In this document: piece by piece, positions 53,051 to 63,030 of the stretch
Numbering within the stretch: position 1 is the first letter of the stretch
Layout of the letters: every line of letters begins with the position of its first letter
Assembly (NCBI RefSeq): GCF_041929205.1
Contig: NZ_JBHFNT010000048.1
Direction: 5' to 3' (one strand)
DNA: 64,000 bases
Source: Floridanema evergladense
GTDB taxonomy: Bacteria; Cyanobacteriota; Cyanobacteriia; Cyanobacteriales; Aerosakkonemataceae
The notes under the pieces: generated by a model
Database searches by the model: none
Told to the model about the DNA's origin: nothing
What the model saw: only the letters and a program-made list of their open reading frames with translations
Position numbers and translations under genes: made by a program

Positions 53051-53464
53051 ATGTCTTCAAATTTAGGTAAGATTTCCACAGTGCTAACGGTGGATGATAG
53101 CGTCGTCATGCAAGAGATGATTAAAAGAGCTTTGGGGCGAGATTATCGGGTAATAGTAGCTAGTAATGCAGTTGACGCTTTAGCACTGATTTACCATGAG
53201 AAAATCTCCGTATTATTACTAGATGTCTCAATGCCTGGAATCGATGGATTAGAATTTTGCCGAACAGTACGTAATTTGCCGCAATTCCGCGATTTACCAA
53301 TAATTATGTTAACGGCAAGAGACAAGCTTTTTGATAAGGTGCAAGGACGTTTAGCAGGTGCTACGGAATATTTAACTAAACCATTTGATGCTCATCAATT
53401 ACAACAATTAGTGGAAAAGTTCATTAATGAAAATGTAGCAGCAGAAGTACCAGGAGAAGCTTAA
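53051..53464 (+). CDS. Single-domain response regulator
   Basis: A 137-residue CheY-like receiver. VDDS at the acidic pocket, phospho-Asp in LLLDVSMPGIDGLEF (about 59), Thr in IIMLTARD and Lys in EYLTKPFDAHQ are all present. There is no output domain, so it would act by protein-protein contact, like PilH/CheY. It is divergently transcribed from the histidine kinase at 49651-52569. Confidence 0.92.
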   Translation: MSSNLGKISTVLTVDDSVVMQEMIKRALGRDYRVIVASNAVDALALIYHEKISVLLLDVSMPGIDGLEFCRTVRNLPQFRDLPIIMLTARDKLFDKVQGRLAGATEYLTKPFDAHQLQQLVEKFINENVAAEVPGEA

Positions 53465-53599
53465 TCTGATTATTTAGTTAGCCAAATTAAGCTGCCTTAA
53501 ATTAGGATAAATAGGAAAATTTTTAAATACTCCATCAAATGCAAAATTTATTCAGGTTAAGTTTGTATTTTGGCAAGGGTAAGATATTTCTTGGTACTA

Positions 53600-54124
53600 C
53601 TATTTTTGCTGAAGTAATTCCCGAACAGCGCGTAATCCTGAATCATTAGGAAGCGAGCTAGAATGCACTTGTTTTAGCCAGTTAGCTGCTTCCCAAAGTT
53701 CCATTTTATGGTACTTACATAAATAGGCAATACAAACTGTTGGGGAACGTTCAATTCCGGCTAAACAATGGACGAAAATGGGGCTATTATTCTGGATATT
53801 TTGGTGAACAATATCTACAGCTTCGGCTAGTTGTTCTGCTGTCATTTCTGTGGTGTAATGTCGATCGGGCAAAACCACCCGAAAACATTGGAAATTCTGG
53901 GTAATTTCCTCTGGTAAAACTCCCTCTTGTTCGCTACAAAGGGAAAGTACCGTTTTAATATTAGCTTTGCTCAATTTTTCTCCGTCACCTGCTTGAGGTA
54001 ATCTCCCAATTGCTAGTTTGCGTGGAATCACCCAATCTACAGAAACCGGGTTAGTTTTAGTAGTTGTATTATCAGTAGTAGATTGGGATTCAATTCCTAA
54101 TAACTTTTTGAATTGATTAATCAT
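53600..54124 (-). CDS. Dual-specificity protein phosphatase
   Basis: A 174-residue protein with the Cys-based P-loop VHCLAGIERSPTVCIAYL (about 120-137; HCxxGxxRS) and WVIPRKLAIGRLPQ at the start of the domain. It would dephosphorylate Tyr or Ser/Thr residues, or possibly a non-protein phosphate, via the Cys nucleophile. It is followed by the Nudix gene 20 bases upstream on the same strand. Confidence 0.87.
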   Translation of the reverse strand: MINQFKKLLGIESQSTTDNTTTKTNPVSVDWVIPRKLAIGRLPQAGDGEKLSKANIKTVLSLCSEQEGVLPEEITQNFQCFRVVLPDRHYTTEMTAEQLAEAVDIVHQNIQNNSPIFVHCLAGIERSPTVCIAYLCKYHKMELWEAANWLKQVHSSSLPNDSGLRAVRELLQQK

Positions 54125-54144
54125 TGATTATCCTAAAATTCCTT

Positions 54145-54576
54145 TTATAAAAAAGTTAAAAATTCTTCGGGAACCAGCTTTAATTCCCCTAACTTAAACT
54201 TTTTAATTTCTACCCAAAGAGCAGTTTTTTGGCGTTTTTTCTCATTAAAATTAATACTTTCTAATTGATAAAACTTATGGTCAACAAAATCGCATTCATA
54301 GATGAATAAAATTTCATGACCCTGCTTACCATTGAAAGTAAAAATGCTTTCCAAGCAGCCTAAATATTTGATATTGGTTAATTCTGCTTGAATTTCTTCA
54401 TAAAATTCACGTTTTAAGGCTGCTTCGCTGGTTTCGCCGAATTCCACCCCACCACCCATAGCGCGATAGAAGTTTTCTTTTTTGTCAGGGTCAAAGCCTT
54501 GAGACAGAAAAACCCGATCGCGAGAATCGCAAATTATCCCTAAAGCTAGAACCCGAATTTCACCCTCTTTGAGCAT
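54145..54576 (-). CDS. Nudix hydrolase
   Basis: A 143-residue Nudix protein. The box GGVEFGETSEAALKREFYEE is intact in Gx5Ex7REUxEE spacing. It hydrolyses nucleoside diphosphate derivatives; the substrate is undetermined. It starts MLKEGEIRVLALGIICDSRD. It lies between DUF3531 and the phosphatase on one strand, with short gaps, so a minor operon is likely. Confidence 0.88.
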   Translation of the reverse strand: MLKEGEIRVLALGIICDSRDRVFLSQGFDPDKKENFYRAMGGGVEFGETSEAALKREFYEEIQAELTNIKYLGCLESIFTFNGKQGHEILFIYECDFVDHKFYQLESINFNEKKRQKTALWVEIKKFKLGELKLVPEEFLTFL

Positions 54577-54584
54577 AAGTTTAG

Positions 54585-55031
54585 TTAGTTGTCGTAAACA
54601 CTAGCTTCCCGTTGTCTGGTGACAGGCCAATCTTTGTTTTCGCCTCCAATAAATAAAGTTTCAATCGTGACATACTCCTTACTCAATTGTTGCAGAGCAT
54701 TGAGCAAAATATCAAGAGCGATCGCATCACTAGTTCCCAAATCAAACCAGCAACGCCCCCAAGTTCCCTGATATTCCACCTCACTCATATTGTGCATCAA
54801 AGCCATAAAACTTTCATCAGCTACACTTTGGTCATAATCCATATAACCGATATCTATCCCAGTATCTTGAACTTGCAAATTTTCTGCATTAAAACCGCCC
54901 AATTTTCCCAACAAAAACCAGGAATCAAAAACTTCTTCAATGTATTGTTTTTCCTTGGGACTAGGAACAGTAGGAAACTCTAACCAAATCCATAAATCAA
55001 AAGGATCGAACTCTCTAAATTCTATTTTCAT
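54585..55031 (-). CDS. DUF3531-family protein
   Basis: A 148-residue protein from ATG 55031 (MKIEFREFDPFDLWIWLEFP). The blocks WFLLGKLGGFNAENLQVQ, GTWGRCWFDLGTSDAIALD and KEYVTIETLFIGGENKDWPV mark DUF3531, conserved in cyanobacteria and chloroplasts. Function unknown. The longer frame to 55127 overlaps the TPR gene and is rejected. Confidence 0.87.
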   Translation of the reverse strand: MKIEFREFDPFDLWIWLEFPTVPSPKEKQYIEEVFDSWFLLGKLGGFNAENLQVQDTGIDIGYMDYDQSVADESFMALMHNMSEVEYQGTWGRCWFDLGTSDAIALDILLNALQQLSKEYVTIETLFIGGENKDWPVTRQREASVYDN

Positions 55032-55045
55032 TGCTTTAATCTCAA

Positions 55046-56089
55046 CTAATCTAACTTTGGTAATTGACTCAAACTTGGCCCCCATTTTCCTGTCATGGCT
55101 CTGACTTGATTTCGGATGGCGCTGCAATTACGTTTGTTTTGTTCGGTGCGACCATCGATCGTATTTTGACTCTTGCATTGTTCCCGGACAATTTGCGCCA
55201 CCATTTCTTTAGGTAATTGTTCCGAATTAGCCAAAGCTGACTGAAAATACTTTTGCGCCTCTTTGTCTTTCTTGGCATCAACTAAAATCTGTGCCTTTAA
55301 ATAGTTTAACTCTGGATTGTTGGGAGTTTCCTGCAAAGCGCGATCGACATATTCCTGTGCTTGCTGATATTGTTTTAAATCCCGACGACCCACAGCAATT
55401 CCCCGATAAGCTAAATAACTAGGAGCCGCTTTTTCCAAACGTTGAATTGCCAATTCAGGATTAGAAAAAGGTAAATTTACCGAAATCAGTAAATCTAACC
55501 AACCTTTGAGCAAATTAAACTCTTTATCCTCCGGTGCAATCTTTTCCGCCTCATCTAAATTGCGGTAAACCTCCTGTAATTTACCTAAAGCTTCCGTCGC
55601 GCCGCTGAGCGTTCCCTTCTCCGTAACTACCGCAGCTGCATCCAACCCATGACCAACAGCTAGGTAGAGGTTTCCGCGTAAGGGGTCAGTAGCCTTAAGT
55701 TTCTCCGCAGTTTCACGGGTTTTAGCAGCGTAAGATTTAAAAGAATCCAACAAAGTCTGATTTTTCTTATCACCTTGCCAATCAGTGTAAACCATAGAAG
55801 CTTTCATCGCATAAATCAGAGGTTCATTAGGTTCTTGCGCTTCTGCTTCCGGCAAATAAATTTCTGTTGCTGCTTTGTAATTTCCATCACGAAACACGGC
55901 ATTAAAAGCTTTTTCAGTTTTTTCCCCAATCGGTTTAGGGTTAGTGGCGCGGAAAGGGTCTCCTGCCAAAGCCAAGTTTACCGATAAACTGAGAGCGATC
56001 GTCAACGAACCGATGAGCGATCGACCCTTCCAAGATGATAACCCGCCCACAGCAAAAATTTTCTTAGGAGTAGAAAACATCTCTCTCAT
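55046..56089 (-). CDS. Sll0314/Alr1548-type TPR repeat protein
   Basis: A 347-residue protein from ATG 56089 (MREMFSTPKKIFAVGGLSSW). A signal-peptide-like segment (IGSLTIALSLSVNLALAGDP) suggests periplasmic or thylakoid-lumen location. The rest is TPR-like helices (AQEYVDRALQETPNNPELNY, QILVDAKKDKEAQKYFQSAL). A C-terminal block with CKSQNTIDGRTEQNKRNCSA has two Cys. The name follows the usual annotation of cyanobacterial orthologues; function unknown. It ends 14 bases before the DUF3531 start. Confidence 0.8.
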   Translation of the reverse strand: MREMFSTPKKIFAVGGLSSWKGRSLIGSLTIALSLSVNLALAGDPFRATNPKPIGEKTEKAFNAVFRDGNYKAATEIYLPEAEAQEPNEPLIYAMKASMVYTDWQGDKKNQTLLDSFKSYAAKTRETAEKLKATDPLRGNLYLAVGHGLDAAAVVTEKGTLSGATEALGKLQEVYRNLDEAEKIAPEDKEFNLLKGWLDLLISVNLPFSNPELAIQRLEKAAPSYLAYRGIAVGRRDLKQYQQAQEYVDRALQETPNNPELNYLKAQILVDAKKDKEAQKYFQSALANSEQLPKEMVAQIVREQCKSQNTIDGRTEQNKRNCSAIRNQVRAMTGKWGPSLSQLPKLD

Positions 56090-56230
56090 CACCTCATTTG
56101 CTCTAAACCATAATTCTGATAATGCCAAACCCAAGACGCTAAGTTAGATCATACTGTTCCTACGAGTGAGCAGAGGAGCTTTCGGGGCAGAGAAGAATTT
56201 AAAACTTAAAACTCTCCAACTCTTCCTAAC

Positions 56231-56258
56231 TCAAAATTCAAAACTCAAAACTCAAAAC
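56231..56258 (+). repeat. Heptameric tandem repeat (TCAAAAC)
   Basis: Four 7-base units, TCAAAAT then three TCAAAAC, followed by GCCCCAGTCCCC, upstream of the ABC ATPase gene. Another member of the STRR class. Confidence 0.7.
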
Positions 56259-56314
56259 TGCCCCAGTCCCCCTTATGCCACAATGATGACAGAATGGTTC
56301 ATATTTTTTACTGA

Positions 56315-57016
56315 ATGCTCTATCTTCGAGAACTTAGTTATCATCCCGCAGCTACCCCAGCACCGATTTTAAAATCCATTAACTTGGAATTAGCACCACA
56401 GCAAATGGGGTTAGTAATCGGGCCTAGTGGTTCCGGCAAAAGTACCTTATTAGAAGTGTTAGCTGGATTAAGTGAAACCACATCTGGCAGAGTATTATGG
56501 CGAGATCAGGAATTGACACCTGAACATTTGCAACAATTGGCTGGATTAGTCTTTCAGTTTCCCGAACGCTATTTCTGTGGCAGTACTATTTTGGAAGAAT
56601 TGCGCTTGGGACATCCAGAATTAGGTTCCCAGCGAGTTCAGGAAGCACTGACAGAAGTAGGATTAGCACATTTATCATTAGGTACTTCCCCAAATTCTTT
56701 AAGTGGGGGACAACAGCGACGCTTGGCGTTAGCAGTGCAATTAATTCGTCAGCCACATTTATTATTGTTGGATGAACCGACAGCTGGGTTAGATTGGTCG
56801 ATGCGTCGTCAATTGGTGAATTTGTTAGAAAAATTAAAGAAACATTTAAGTTTATTTGTTGTTACTCACGATGCGGGAGATTTGTTAACAATAGCCGATC
56901 GCTGCTGGACATTAAATCACGGCGAATTAATCCCCGTTGACCCAGCTACACTGAGAACGGGAGACTCCAAAAGCAGGAGTACCGAGGAACAAGGCGGAAC
57001 AATTACCGTTAAGTAA
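56315..57016 (+). CDS. ABC transporter ATP-binding protein, CbiO/ABCI11-like
   Basis: A 233-residue ATPase: Walker A GPSGSGKSTLLEVL (about 39), Q-loop VFQFPERYFCGSTILEELRL, signature SLSGGQQRRLAL, Walker B LLLDEPTAGLDW and H-loop VVTHDAG. The FQFPERYF segment is typical of cobalt/energy-coupling-factor ATPases. No membrane partner is nearby, so the substrate is undefined. rsmG starts four bases after it, so the two genes are co-transcribed. Confidence 0.85.
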   Translation: MLYLRELSYHPAATPAPILKSINLELAPQQMGLVIGPSGSGKSTLLEVLAGLSETTSGRVLWRDQELTPEHLQQLAGLVFQFPERYFCGSTILEELRLGHPELGSQRVQEALTEVGLAHLSLGTSPNSLSGGQQRRLALAVQLIRQPHLLLLDEPTAGLDWSMRRQLVNLLEKLKKHLSLFVVTHDAGDLLTIADRCWTLNHGELIPVDPATLRTGDSKSRSTEEQGGTITVK

Positions 57017-57019
57017 GCA

Positions 57020-57766
57020 ATGACTAACTCAATAGAAACACCACAACTACCAGAGATGTTGGAACTCTGGCAGAAAACATTAAATTGGCAACCTAGCAGT
57101 CAAGAATTAAGCCAATTTCAATTACTTTATCAGTTAATTCTTCAAGGAAATCGCCAACTAAATTTAACGCGAATTACTGAACCGACTGATTTTTGGGAAA
57201 AACATCTTTGGGATTCTTTGCGAGGAATTTCCCAATTTTTGGGTAAGACACCGATTCCTAAGTTTAAAGTAATTGATATTGGCACTGGTGCGGGTTTTCC
57301 GGGAATACCTATTGCGATTACTCAACCTTATTGGCGGGTAACTTTGCTCGATTCTACTCAGAAGAAATTGACTTTTTTAGAAAATCTAATCTTAAAAATG
57401 GAAATTCACAATGCTAAAACTTTAACGGGTCGGGCGGAAGAATTGGGCAAGCAATCTCAATATAGAGAAGTTTATGATATTGCTGTAATTCGTGCAGTTG
57501 GATCGGCTTTAGTTTGTGCGGAATATGCTTTGCCATTTTTGAAAGTTGGGGGATTGGCAATTCTTTATCGTGGTAATTGGACGGAGGAAGAAGCGACGGA
57601 TGTGCGATCGACTTTATTGAGTTTGGGAGGTACGATCGAACTAATCGATCCTTTTACCACCCCAATTAGTAACAGCATTCGTCATTGTTTGCATTTGCGA
57701 AAAATGTCGCCCACACCAGCAAAATTTCCACGTCCGACAGGTATCACAACACAAAAACCGCTTTAA
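57020..57766 (+). CDS. rsmG: 16S rRNA (guanine527-N7)-methyltransferase RsmG
   Basis: A 248-residue SAM methyltransferase. The Rossmann signature VIDIGTGAGFPGIPIAI (about 92) and NLTRI, EKHLWDSL upstream are diagnostic. TLLDSTQKKLTFLENL follows. It methylates N7 of G527 in 16S rRNA. It is coupled to the ABC ATPase gene. Confidence 0.95.
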   Translation: MTNSIETPQLPEMLELWQKTLNWQPSSQELSQFQLLYQLILQGNRQLNLTRITEPTDFWEKHLWDSLRGISQFLGKTPIPKFKVIDIGTGAGFPGIPIAITQPYWRVTLLDSTQKKLTFLENLILKMEIHNAKTLTGRAEELGKQSQYREVYDIAVIRAVGSALVCAEYALPFLKVGGLAILYRGNWTEEEATDVRSTLLSLGGTIELIDPFTTPISNSIRHCLHLRKMSPTPAKFPRPTGITTQKPL

Positions 57767-57810
57767 AAATTACAGCTACCAACCAAAAACTTTCCCTTTA
57801 TTTAGGTTGC

Positions 57811-59577
57811 TTACTGATTAGGTAAAAGGTAAGCAAAAGTTTGAGTTTTCTTCAATTCTTGCCAATTAGTTACAGATTCAGAGTTTGGTGGCTTTGTTCC
57901 TTTTTTTAAGATTACAGCTTTTGCTCCGGTTTTTTGTAAAGCTTGGAAAATCCGATCGCGAGTAGCTTCATCCTGTTGCCAAAAATATTCTGCTTTGGGA
58001 ATTTCCGCCACAATTTCCACCTTGGCTAATCTTGCCCAGTAATATTTCTTGTATCCTAGATGTGCTACTTTATCGCCCGGTTGAATTCCCAAATCTTTTA
58101 AACCTTCAGCAATTTCCCAATAAATATGCTGAGGTTGATGGAGAACATGATTGAAATCTTCTAGTAGTTGATTGGAAAACTTGCCACCAAATACGATAAA
58201 AATTCCCAGAGTCATCCCAATTAGCAATCTTTTCACTTCCTGAGAATTGGGAAGATGTATACTCGACAAAGTAGCAGTAAATAAAAGCACTATGAATGGA
58301 GCAAGGTAGCGAGTATCTAAAGGTTTAAGATGTGGCAAATCCGTTACTACCATGTAAATCATTAGTCCTGCTATTGCGGGAGTAAACAATCTCCAATTTG
58401 CTACTAAATCTTTCCTAGACCTAGAAATTGAACCACCAATACAAGCGAGGATTAAATATCCAAACACCAAAACAGCTAAAAACAGGTTGTAGTAATGTTT
58501 GAGATTAGAAAAAACAACTTTTATTTGTTTTAAAATGTCGAATTTCGGTTGTAATCCATCATTCCAATATGAAGGATCGTACCAAATTGGGTAAGTCACA
58601 TTTAAGTGATTATCAAACTCATAAACAGAAGGATTATTAAAGATTTTTCTGGGGGGATTTTTGGGTATACCGCTATTAGGTGGATCTCCTCGCCAATAAT
58701 GATCTTTTGCCTTTGGACTAATGTACCAAGCGTAACTTAGCTTTCCGGCTTCACCAATTGTCAGGCGACCTTTTTGTAAGGAAATTGCACTGATAAAAGG
58801 AGTCGTTATTAAGGCGAAAATCAATAGGGCGACTAAAGTTTTAGGTATGGCTTGGCGCATCTTTCCCACAGAAAATAAGGCGATAGTAAGAAAGACAAAA
58901 GCTAGGGGAAACATTACTGATTTAGATAAATAACCAATCCCAAGAACTACCCCTAAAATGACGAAATTACGCCAAGAACTTGATTTGGTGTGTATCCGTA
59001 GAACGATCGCCGCAGCCAAGTAAACAACTCCGGCTGTAAACATATCTGGCGTATCACATTCTACACCAATCCACCTTAAAGAAGACCAAATGAATAGAGT
59101 ATATCCCCAAATTAACCATACCCATTCAGGAATCAGAAAAGTTTCTTGAGAAGATTTGGACAATGATTTAGCTTTATAGCCAGAGATTACTGTAGATAAC
59201 AGAAATTCAAAACAAGCCAAGGAAAACAAATAAATTAGAAAATTGGCAAGCTTAACAGTGGGAAACTCCCAATAAGAGGATGGTTTGAAAATGAAGAAAA
59301 ATAACCCAAGTATCCAAGAATAAAGGGGACTCCAATTACCATTGATAGCTGCTTGCCAATCACCACGCAAGTAGGCATCTGCTACATCAATATAGGAAAT
59401 GCTGTCTTCTGAGAAAACAGTGAAACGATTTGCCCACGCTTGAACGGCACCCAGTAATATAGCTATCAGCCAACATATCAACTTTACGATCGGTTGTTTT
59501 CTTTGACTAAAAGAAGTCGCTTGTGGCTTCTTAATAGTCTTTGTTGGCAAAGTATTGGTTGATCTGACCATTGGCAT
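57811..59577 (-). CDS. Polytopic membrane protein, probable GT-C glycosyltransferase
   Basis: A 588-residue protein with about eleven transmembrane helices after a short basic N-terminus. A loop after the first helix reads FTVFSEDSISYIDVADAYLR, with a D-x-x-x-Y motif like the acidic catalytic loop of polyprenol-dependent GT-C enzymes (ArnT/PMT/GT83-like), and ECDTPDMF occurs in a later loop. A soluble C-terminal domain ends it. Sugar and acceptor unknown. Confidence 0.7.
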   Translation of the reverse strand: MPMVRSTNTLPTKTIKKPQATSFSQRKQPIVKLICWLIAILLGAVQAWANRFTVFSEDSISYIDVADAYLRGDWQAAINGNWSPLYSWILGLFFFIFKPSSYWEFPTVKLANFLIYLFSLACFEFLLSTVISGYKAKSLSKSSQETFLIPEWVWLIWGYTLFIWSSLRWIGVECDTPDMFTAGVVYLAAAIVLRIHTKSSSWRNFVILGVVLGIGYLSKSVMFPLAFVFLTIALFSVGKMRQAIPKTLVALLIFALITTPFISAISLQKGRLTIGEAGKLSYAWYISPKAKDHYWRGDPPNSGIPKNPPRKIFNNPSVYEFDNHLNVTYPIWYDPSYWNDGLQPKFDILKQIKVVFSNLKHYYNLFLAVLVFGYLILACIGGSISRSRKDLVANWRLFTPAIAGLMIYMVVTDLPHLKPLDTRYLAPFIVLLFTATLSSIHLPNSQEVKRLLIGMTLGIFIVFGGKFSNQLLEDFNHVLHQPQHIYWEIAEGLKDLGIQPGDKVAHLGYKKYYWARLAKVEIVAEIPKAEYFWQQDEATRDRIFQALQKTGAKAVILKKGTKPPNSESVTNWQELKKTQTFAYLLPNQ

Positions 59578-60012
59578 TTCACTTTTGTAGAAAAGTAGAT
59601 GAATTCAACAATTACTACATTTTTATACCGCAAAAATCGGATTTATAGCTAAATATTTGTAATCACAAAAATTATTACTGGTAACAAATAGCACTGTAAC
59701 AAAAGTTACAAAAACCCTTATAATTTGAATAATCAAGTTTAAACAAGACTTAAATCAAGGCTGGAACGAAGTTAGTTATACGTAAGCTCTCTTTTATAGA
59801 GTAAATTTGGGTATAAATAATAGCTACTAGGGCAATTTATCGTTTAGGATAAGAGTGAAGACGGTGCAACAAGGTTGACCAATATCTCGATCGGTAAATT
59901 TATTATTTTTAAAACGCTTATTCTTAAGGAAGCCGTTTAACTTATTATTTATCTAACAACTAATGTGCTTCTGCTAAGAAAGTTAGAATCTATCTGCGGA
60001 TCGATGAAATGA
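59578..60012. other. Intergenic region
   Basis: A 435-base A/T-rich gap between two minus-strand genes. I find no protein-like frame, no convincing hairpin terminator and no RNA gene I can name. It presumably holds the promoter of the GT-C-like gene. Confidence 0.35.
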
Positions 60013-61422
60013 TTACTGTTGTAAAATTTGGCGCAACTGAGAAGACTCTTCTAGGCTTTTTTCTACGCCTTCTATTTCAATGTCTTTAATGTAGTTGATT
60101 TTTATTTCTTCGAGCATATCTATTAGTAATTTTTCAATTTCTTGGAGATTATGCTTTTTCTGTAATTCTTCTTCTAGAGCTTTTTCAAAGTTGGTAAATA
60201 GCTGGGAGACGAGTTTGGCTACTTCGGGGTCTTCAATGGCGGCTTTGAGTACTTTATAACTTGTTTGGGAGAGGTCTTTGGCTATGTTTTCTGCTAGTTG
60301 ATTGGGGAATTTATTGACTCCGGGAATGTTTTGTAGTTGTTGGTAAACGGGGGATTGGTTTAGGGCGCTTTTAATGATGTATTGTAGTAAGGCTTCGACA
60401 TCGGTTTGAACTTGGGGAAGTACGTCATAGACGCTGACATAAATTAAGCGGGATGCGATCGCTCTCACTTCATTAGTATTATTAATATCAATATAAGGAC
60501 GGCGGCTTTCTGAGTTAAACATCCAGTTTGCCACAGTACCTTGGTTAATAGAATTTTGCATTCCATCAATCATTCTTACTCCGACAACTTCCGTCATTTC
60601 TTGAGCAAAATTAGCAATAAAATCTCGGTTTATTTGTCTCCTAAAAGGTTTTAAATTGACTAATTCTGATTGATTGAGGCGAACTAATACGGGAATTACC
60701 CTTAACCATCGCCAAAAAGGTAAAAGTAAGAAAAGATCGTACCAACGCCTGAGCATGGCTTCCAACCAAGAGAGGTTAGGTTCGCGACGGCTAATAGAAA
60801 AAATCCGTACTAAGTAATCGAAAGCAAATAAAATGATAAAGGGTAAGTCAATTTTCCAGAATCGATCGACAAATTTACTATTAGTATCAATATGTCGATA
60901 ATAATTAGTTTCAATTAGAGGACGAATTGAGGAATTAAAAAAGTTAATTTCTGATGTCCATCCAACTTGGGAGAAATATGCCGAACTCCAAAAACTATTA
61001 AAAGCTTGATGAGCAGAATTTTTAGCTAATCGATCGCGCATCAAGTTCTTAATCTTCTCCAAAGAACCACTTTTATTCGCGATCGCAAAAGGATTATCTT
61101 CAATTGCTTGATTACTCAACAACCGTAACTCAGCTAAAGTTGTTTCCACTTCCGGCGACTGCAAACCTTCCGCTGCTACCAATGCTTCTAATCGATCTAC
61201 TTCTTTAAGGTAATTCTGCGTATCTCTATGCGGTTCAATTCCCTTTACTGGGTCATAAAATTGAGTAACTTCGGGAAAGTGATGGAAGTAAAAGTCACGC
61301 CAAGAAATATAACTGAGATCGAAAAAAACCAAAAGTAAATTCACTAAGGCAACAATGGCAAGAATGCGTTGCAACCAAAGGAAACGACGCGGAGATTGTT
61401 TGAGAGTGAGAGTAGAAGTCAT
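60013..61422 (-). CDS. Conserved cyanobacterial membrane protein with channel-like segment
   Basis: A 469-residue protein. A hydrophobic helix near 17-37 (ILAIVALVNLLLVFFDLSYI), a large extracytoplasmic loop, then membrane segments around 198-212 and 225-245 (FWKIDLPFIILFAFDYLVRI, YDLFLLLPFWRWLRVIPVLV). The latter, with spaced Arg, resembles S3-S4 of voltage-gated channels. The C-terminal half is helical and charged (KALEEELQKKHNLQEIEKLL). No family named; an ion-channel role is only a possibility. Confidence 0.7.
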   Translation of the reverse strand: MTSTLTLKQSPRRFLWLQRILAIVALVNLLLVFFDLSYISWRDFYFHHFPEVTQFYDPVKGIEPHRDTQNYLKEVDRLEALVAAEGLQSPEVETTLAELRLLSNQAIEDNPFAIANKSGSLEKIKNLMRDRLAKNSAHQAFNSFWSSAYFSQVGWTSEINFFNSSIRPLIETNYYRHIDTNSKFVDRFWKIDLPFIILFAFDYLVRIFSISRREPNLSWLEAMLRRWYDLFLLLPFWRWLRVIPVLVRLNQSELVNLKPFRRQINRDFIANFAQEMTEVVGVRMIDGMQNSINQGTVANWMFNSESRRPYIDINNTNEVRAIASRLIYVSVYDVLPQVQTDVEALLQYIIKSALNQSPVYQQLQNIPGVNKFPNQLAENIAKDLSQTSYKVLKAAIEDPEVAKLVSQLFTNFEKALEEELQKKHNLQEIEKLLIDMLEEIKINYIKDIEIEGVEKSLEESSQLRQILQQ

Positions 61423-61619
61423 AGCCCAGTTTAAAAAATCCCCAACCTAAAGAGTATCGCACTCTCAACCTGCTTTTTGCTTTTCCTAAATAACCTTAGC
61501 AGAATTCAGACAATTTACTGCTTGTTTTACAGAGACTTTTGTGTAATTCTCTTATGTATGCTACTTAATACTGTATTCCTACTTGTTTACCGTAGTTTAT
61601 ATAGAAGGGAGTTAGATAG

Positions 61620-62732
61620 ATGGGATATAGTCGTCTTTTAGAGTTGGTACGGCGGCGCTTTAGTAAATTAGGGACTCAAACAAAGTTAAGACGTTGGTTC
61701 CAATTGCCTTTTGTCCGTATTCTGACTTTGTTGTTAGCTTTCGGTTTGAGTTTAGGTTGGGTATTGCAGTCTCACCCAGCAGTTAGTCAACAATCGGGAA
61801 ATGCACAAATTACCTTAGTTTCCTTTGCAGTGACCAAATCTGCATACGATCGCATCATTCCCAAATTTGTCGCCAAGTGGAAAAAGGAAACAGGTCAGAA
61901 TGTCACCTTTACACAAAGCTACGGCGGTTCAGGTTCGCAAACTCGTGCGGTGATTGATGGTTTGGAGGCTGATGTTGTACACTTAGCCTTGGCGTTAGAT
62001 ACCGATCGCATTCAAAAAGCAGGTTTGATTCAACCAGGATGGGAAGGTGAATTACCGAATAATTCGATCGTCAGCCGATCGGTAGTAGCATTAGTAACTA
62101 AACCAGGCAATCCTAAAGGCATCAAAGGTTGGCAAGATTTAGCCAAAAATGGTGTGAGTGTAATTACTGCTAATCCCAAAACTTCTGGTGTAGCGCGTTG
62201 GAACTTCCTAGCTTTGTGGGGTTCAGTAGTGAAAACAGGGGGAAACGAACAAGCAGCACGTAACTTTGTCACCCAAGTTTATAAGAATGTACCCGTTTTG
62301 CCCAGAGATGCCCGGGAAGCGTCAGACGTTTTTTATAAGCAGGGACAAGGGGATGTGTTGTTGAACTATGAAAATGAAATTCTCTTGGCAAAACAACAAG
62401 GTGAAACCGAACCTTACATTATTCCTCAAGTCAACATTTCGATCGACAACCCTGTAGCTGTAGTTGATAAAAATGTAGACAAACACAAAAATCGTAAGGT
62501 AGTAGAAGCGTTTGTCAAATACCTTTTTACTCCCGAAGCTCAAACAGATTTTGCACAAGTAGGTTTTCGACCAGTTAATACAAACGTAGCCGCACAATTT
62601 AGTAGCAAATTCCCTAGAATTGGCAACTTATTTACAGTTAGTCAACTGGGAGGTTGGAATGGCACCCAAACTCAGTTTTTCGCTGATGGCGCTTTGTTCG
62701 ATCAAATTCAAGCTACGATCGGAAAGAGATAA
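61620..62732 (+). CDS. sbpA: Sulfate ABC transporter substrate-binding protein
   Basis: A 370-residue periplasmic sulfate-binding protein. A signal segment (FVRILTLLLAFGLSLGWVLQ) is followed by the family motifs SFAVTKSAYDRIIPKF, YGGSGSQTRAVIDGLEADVV, NPKTSGVARWNFLALWG and VLLNYENEILLAKQQGE. The cysT/W/A transport genes are not adjacent. It supplies sulfate (or thiosulfate) to the CysTWA transporter. Confidence 0.92.
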   Translation: MGYSRLLELVRRRFSKLGTQTKLRRWFQLPFVRILTLLLAFGLSLGWVLQSHPAVSQQSGNAQITLVSFAVTKSAYDRIIPKFVAKWKKETGQNVTFTQSYGGSGSQTRAVIDGLEADVVHLALALDTDRIQKAGLIQPGWEGELPNNSIVSRSVVALVTKPGNPKGIKGWQDLAKNGVSVITANPKTSGVARWNFLALWGSVVKTGGNEQAARNFVTQVYKNVPVLPRDAREASDVFYKQGQGDVLLNYENEILLAKQQGETEPYIIPQVNISIDNPVAVVDKNVDKHKNRKVVEAFVKYLFTPEAQTDFAQVGFRPVNTNVAAQFSSKFPRIGNLFTVSQLGGWNGTQTQFFADGALFDQIQATIGKR

Positions 62733-62748
62733 TCTAAAGTAAGTTTTT

Positions 62749-62776
62749 GGTAGTAGGTAGTGGCATTCCTACTACC
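62749..62776 (+). terminator. sbpA terminator-like hairpin
   Basis: GGTAGTAGG at 62749-62757 pairs with CCTACTACC at 62768-62776, 16 bases after the sbpA stop. A poly-T is not present afterwards. The 254 bases from 62777 to the ftrV start contain no feature I can name. Confidence 0.6.
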
Positions 62777-63030
62777 CAGGTACCAGCCGCAATCTTAAAA
62801 TAACTACCAACTAAAATTATTGATTTGGTAAACAACTATAATGTAAGCGTTAAACTCCTGTATCACCATGACAATGAGTATTTAGACTGGAACGATCTGA
62901 TGCCGCTTCTATGCAAAGATTAACAAAGTCGTTATTTATTCAAGCTGTCATCGGGTTCATTGCTACCCTGTGATTGCTTAATTAACTAAAAGTCATGGTG
63001 AAGGTACCTCAAAAGGAAACACAGGAGTTT

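Noticed and set aside
60013..61422. Voltage-gated ion channel
   Set aside because: Only a loose S3-S4-like segment is visible; no pore loop or selectivity filter, so not called as a channel.
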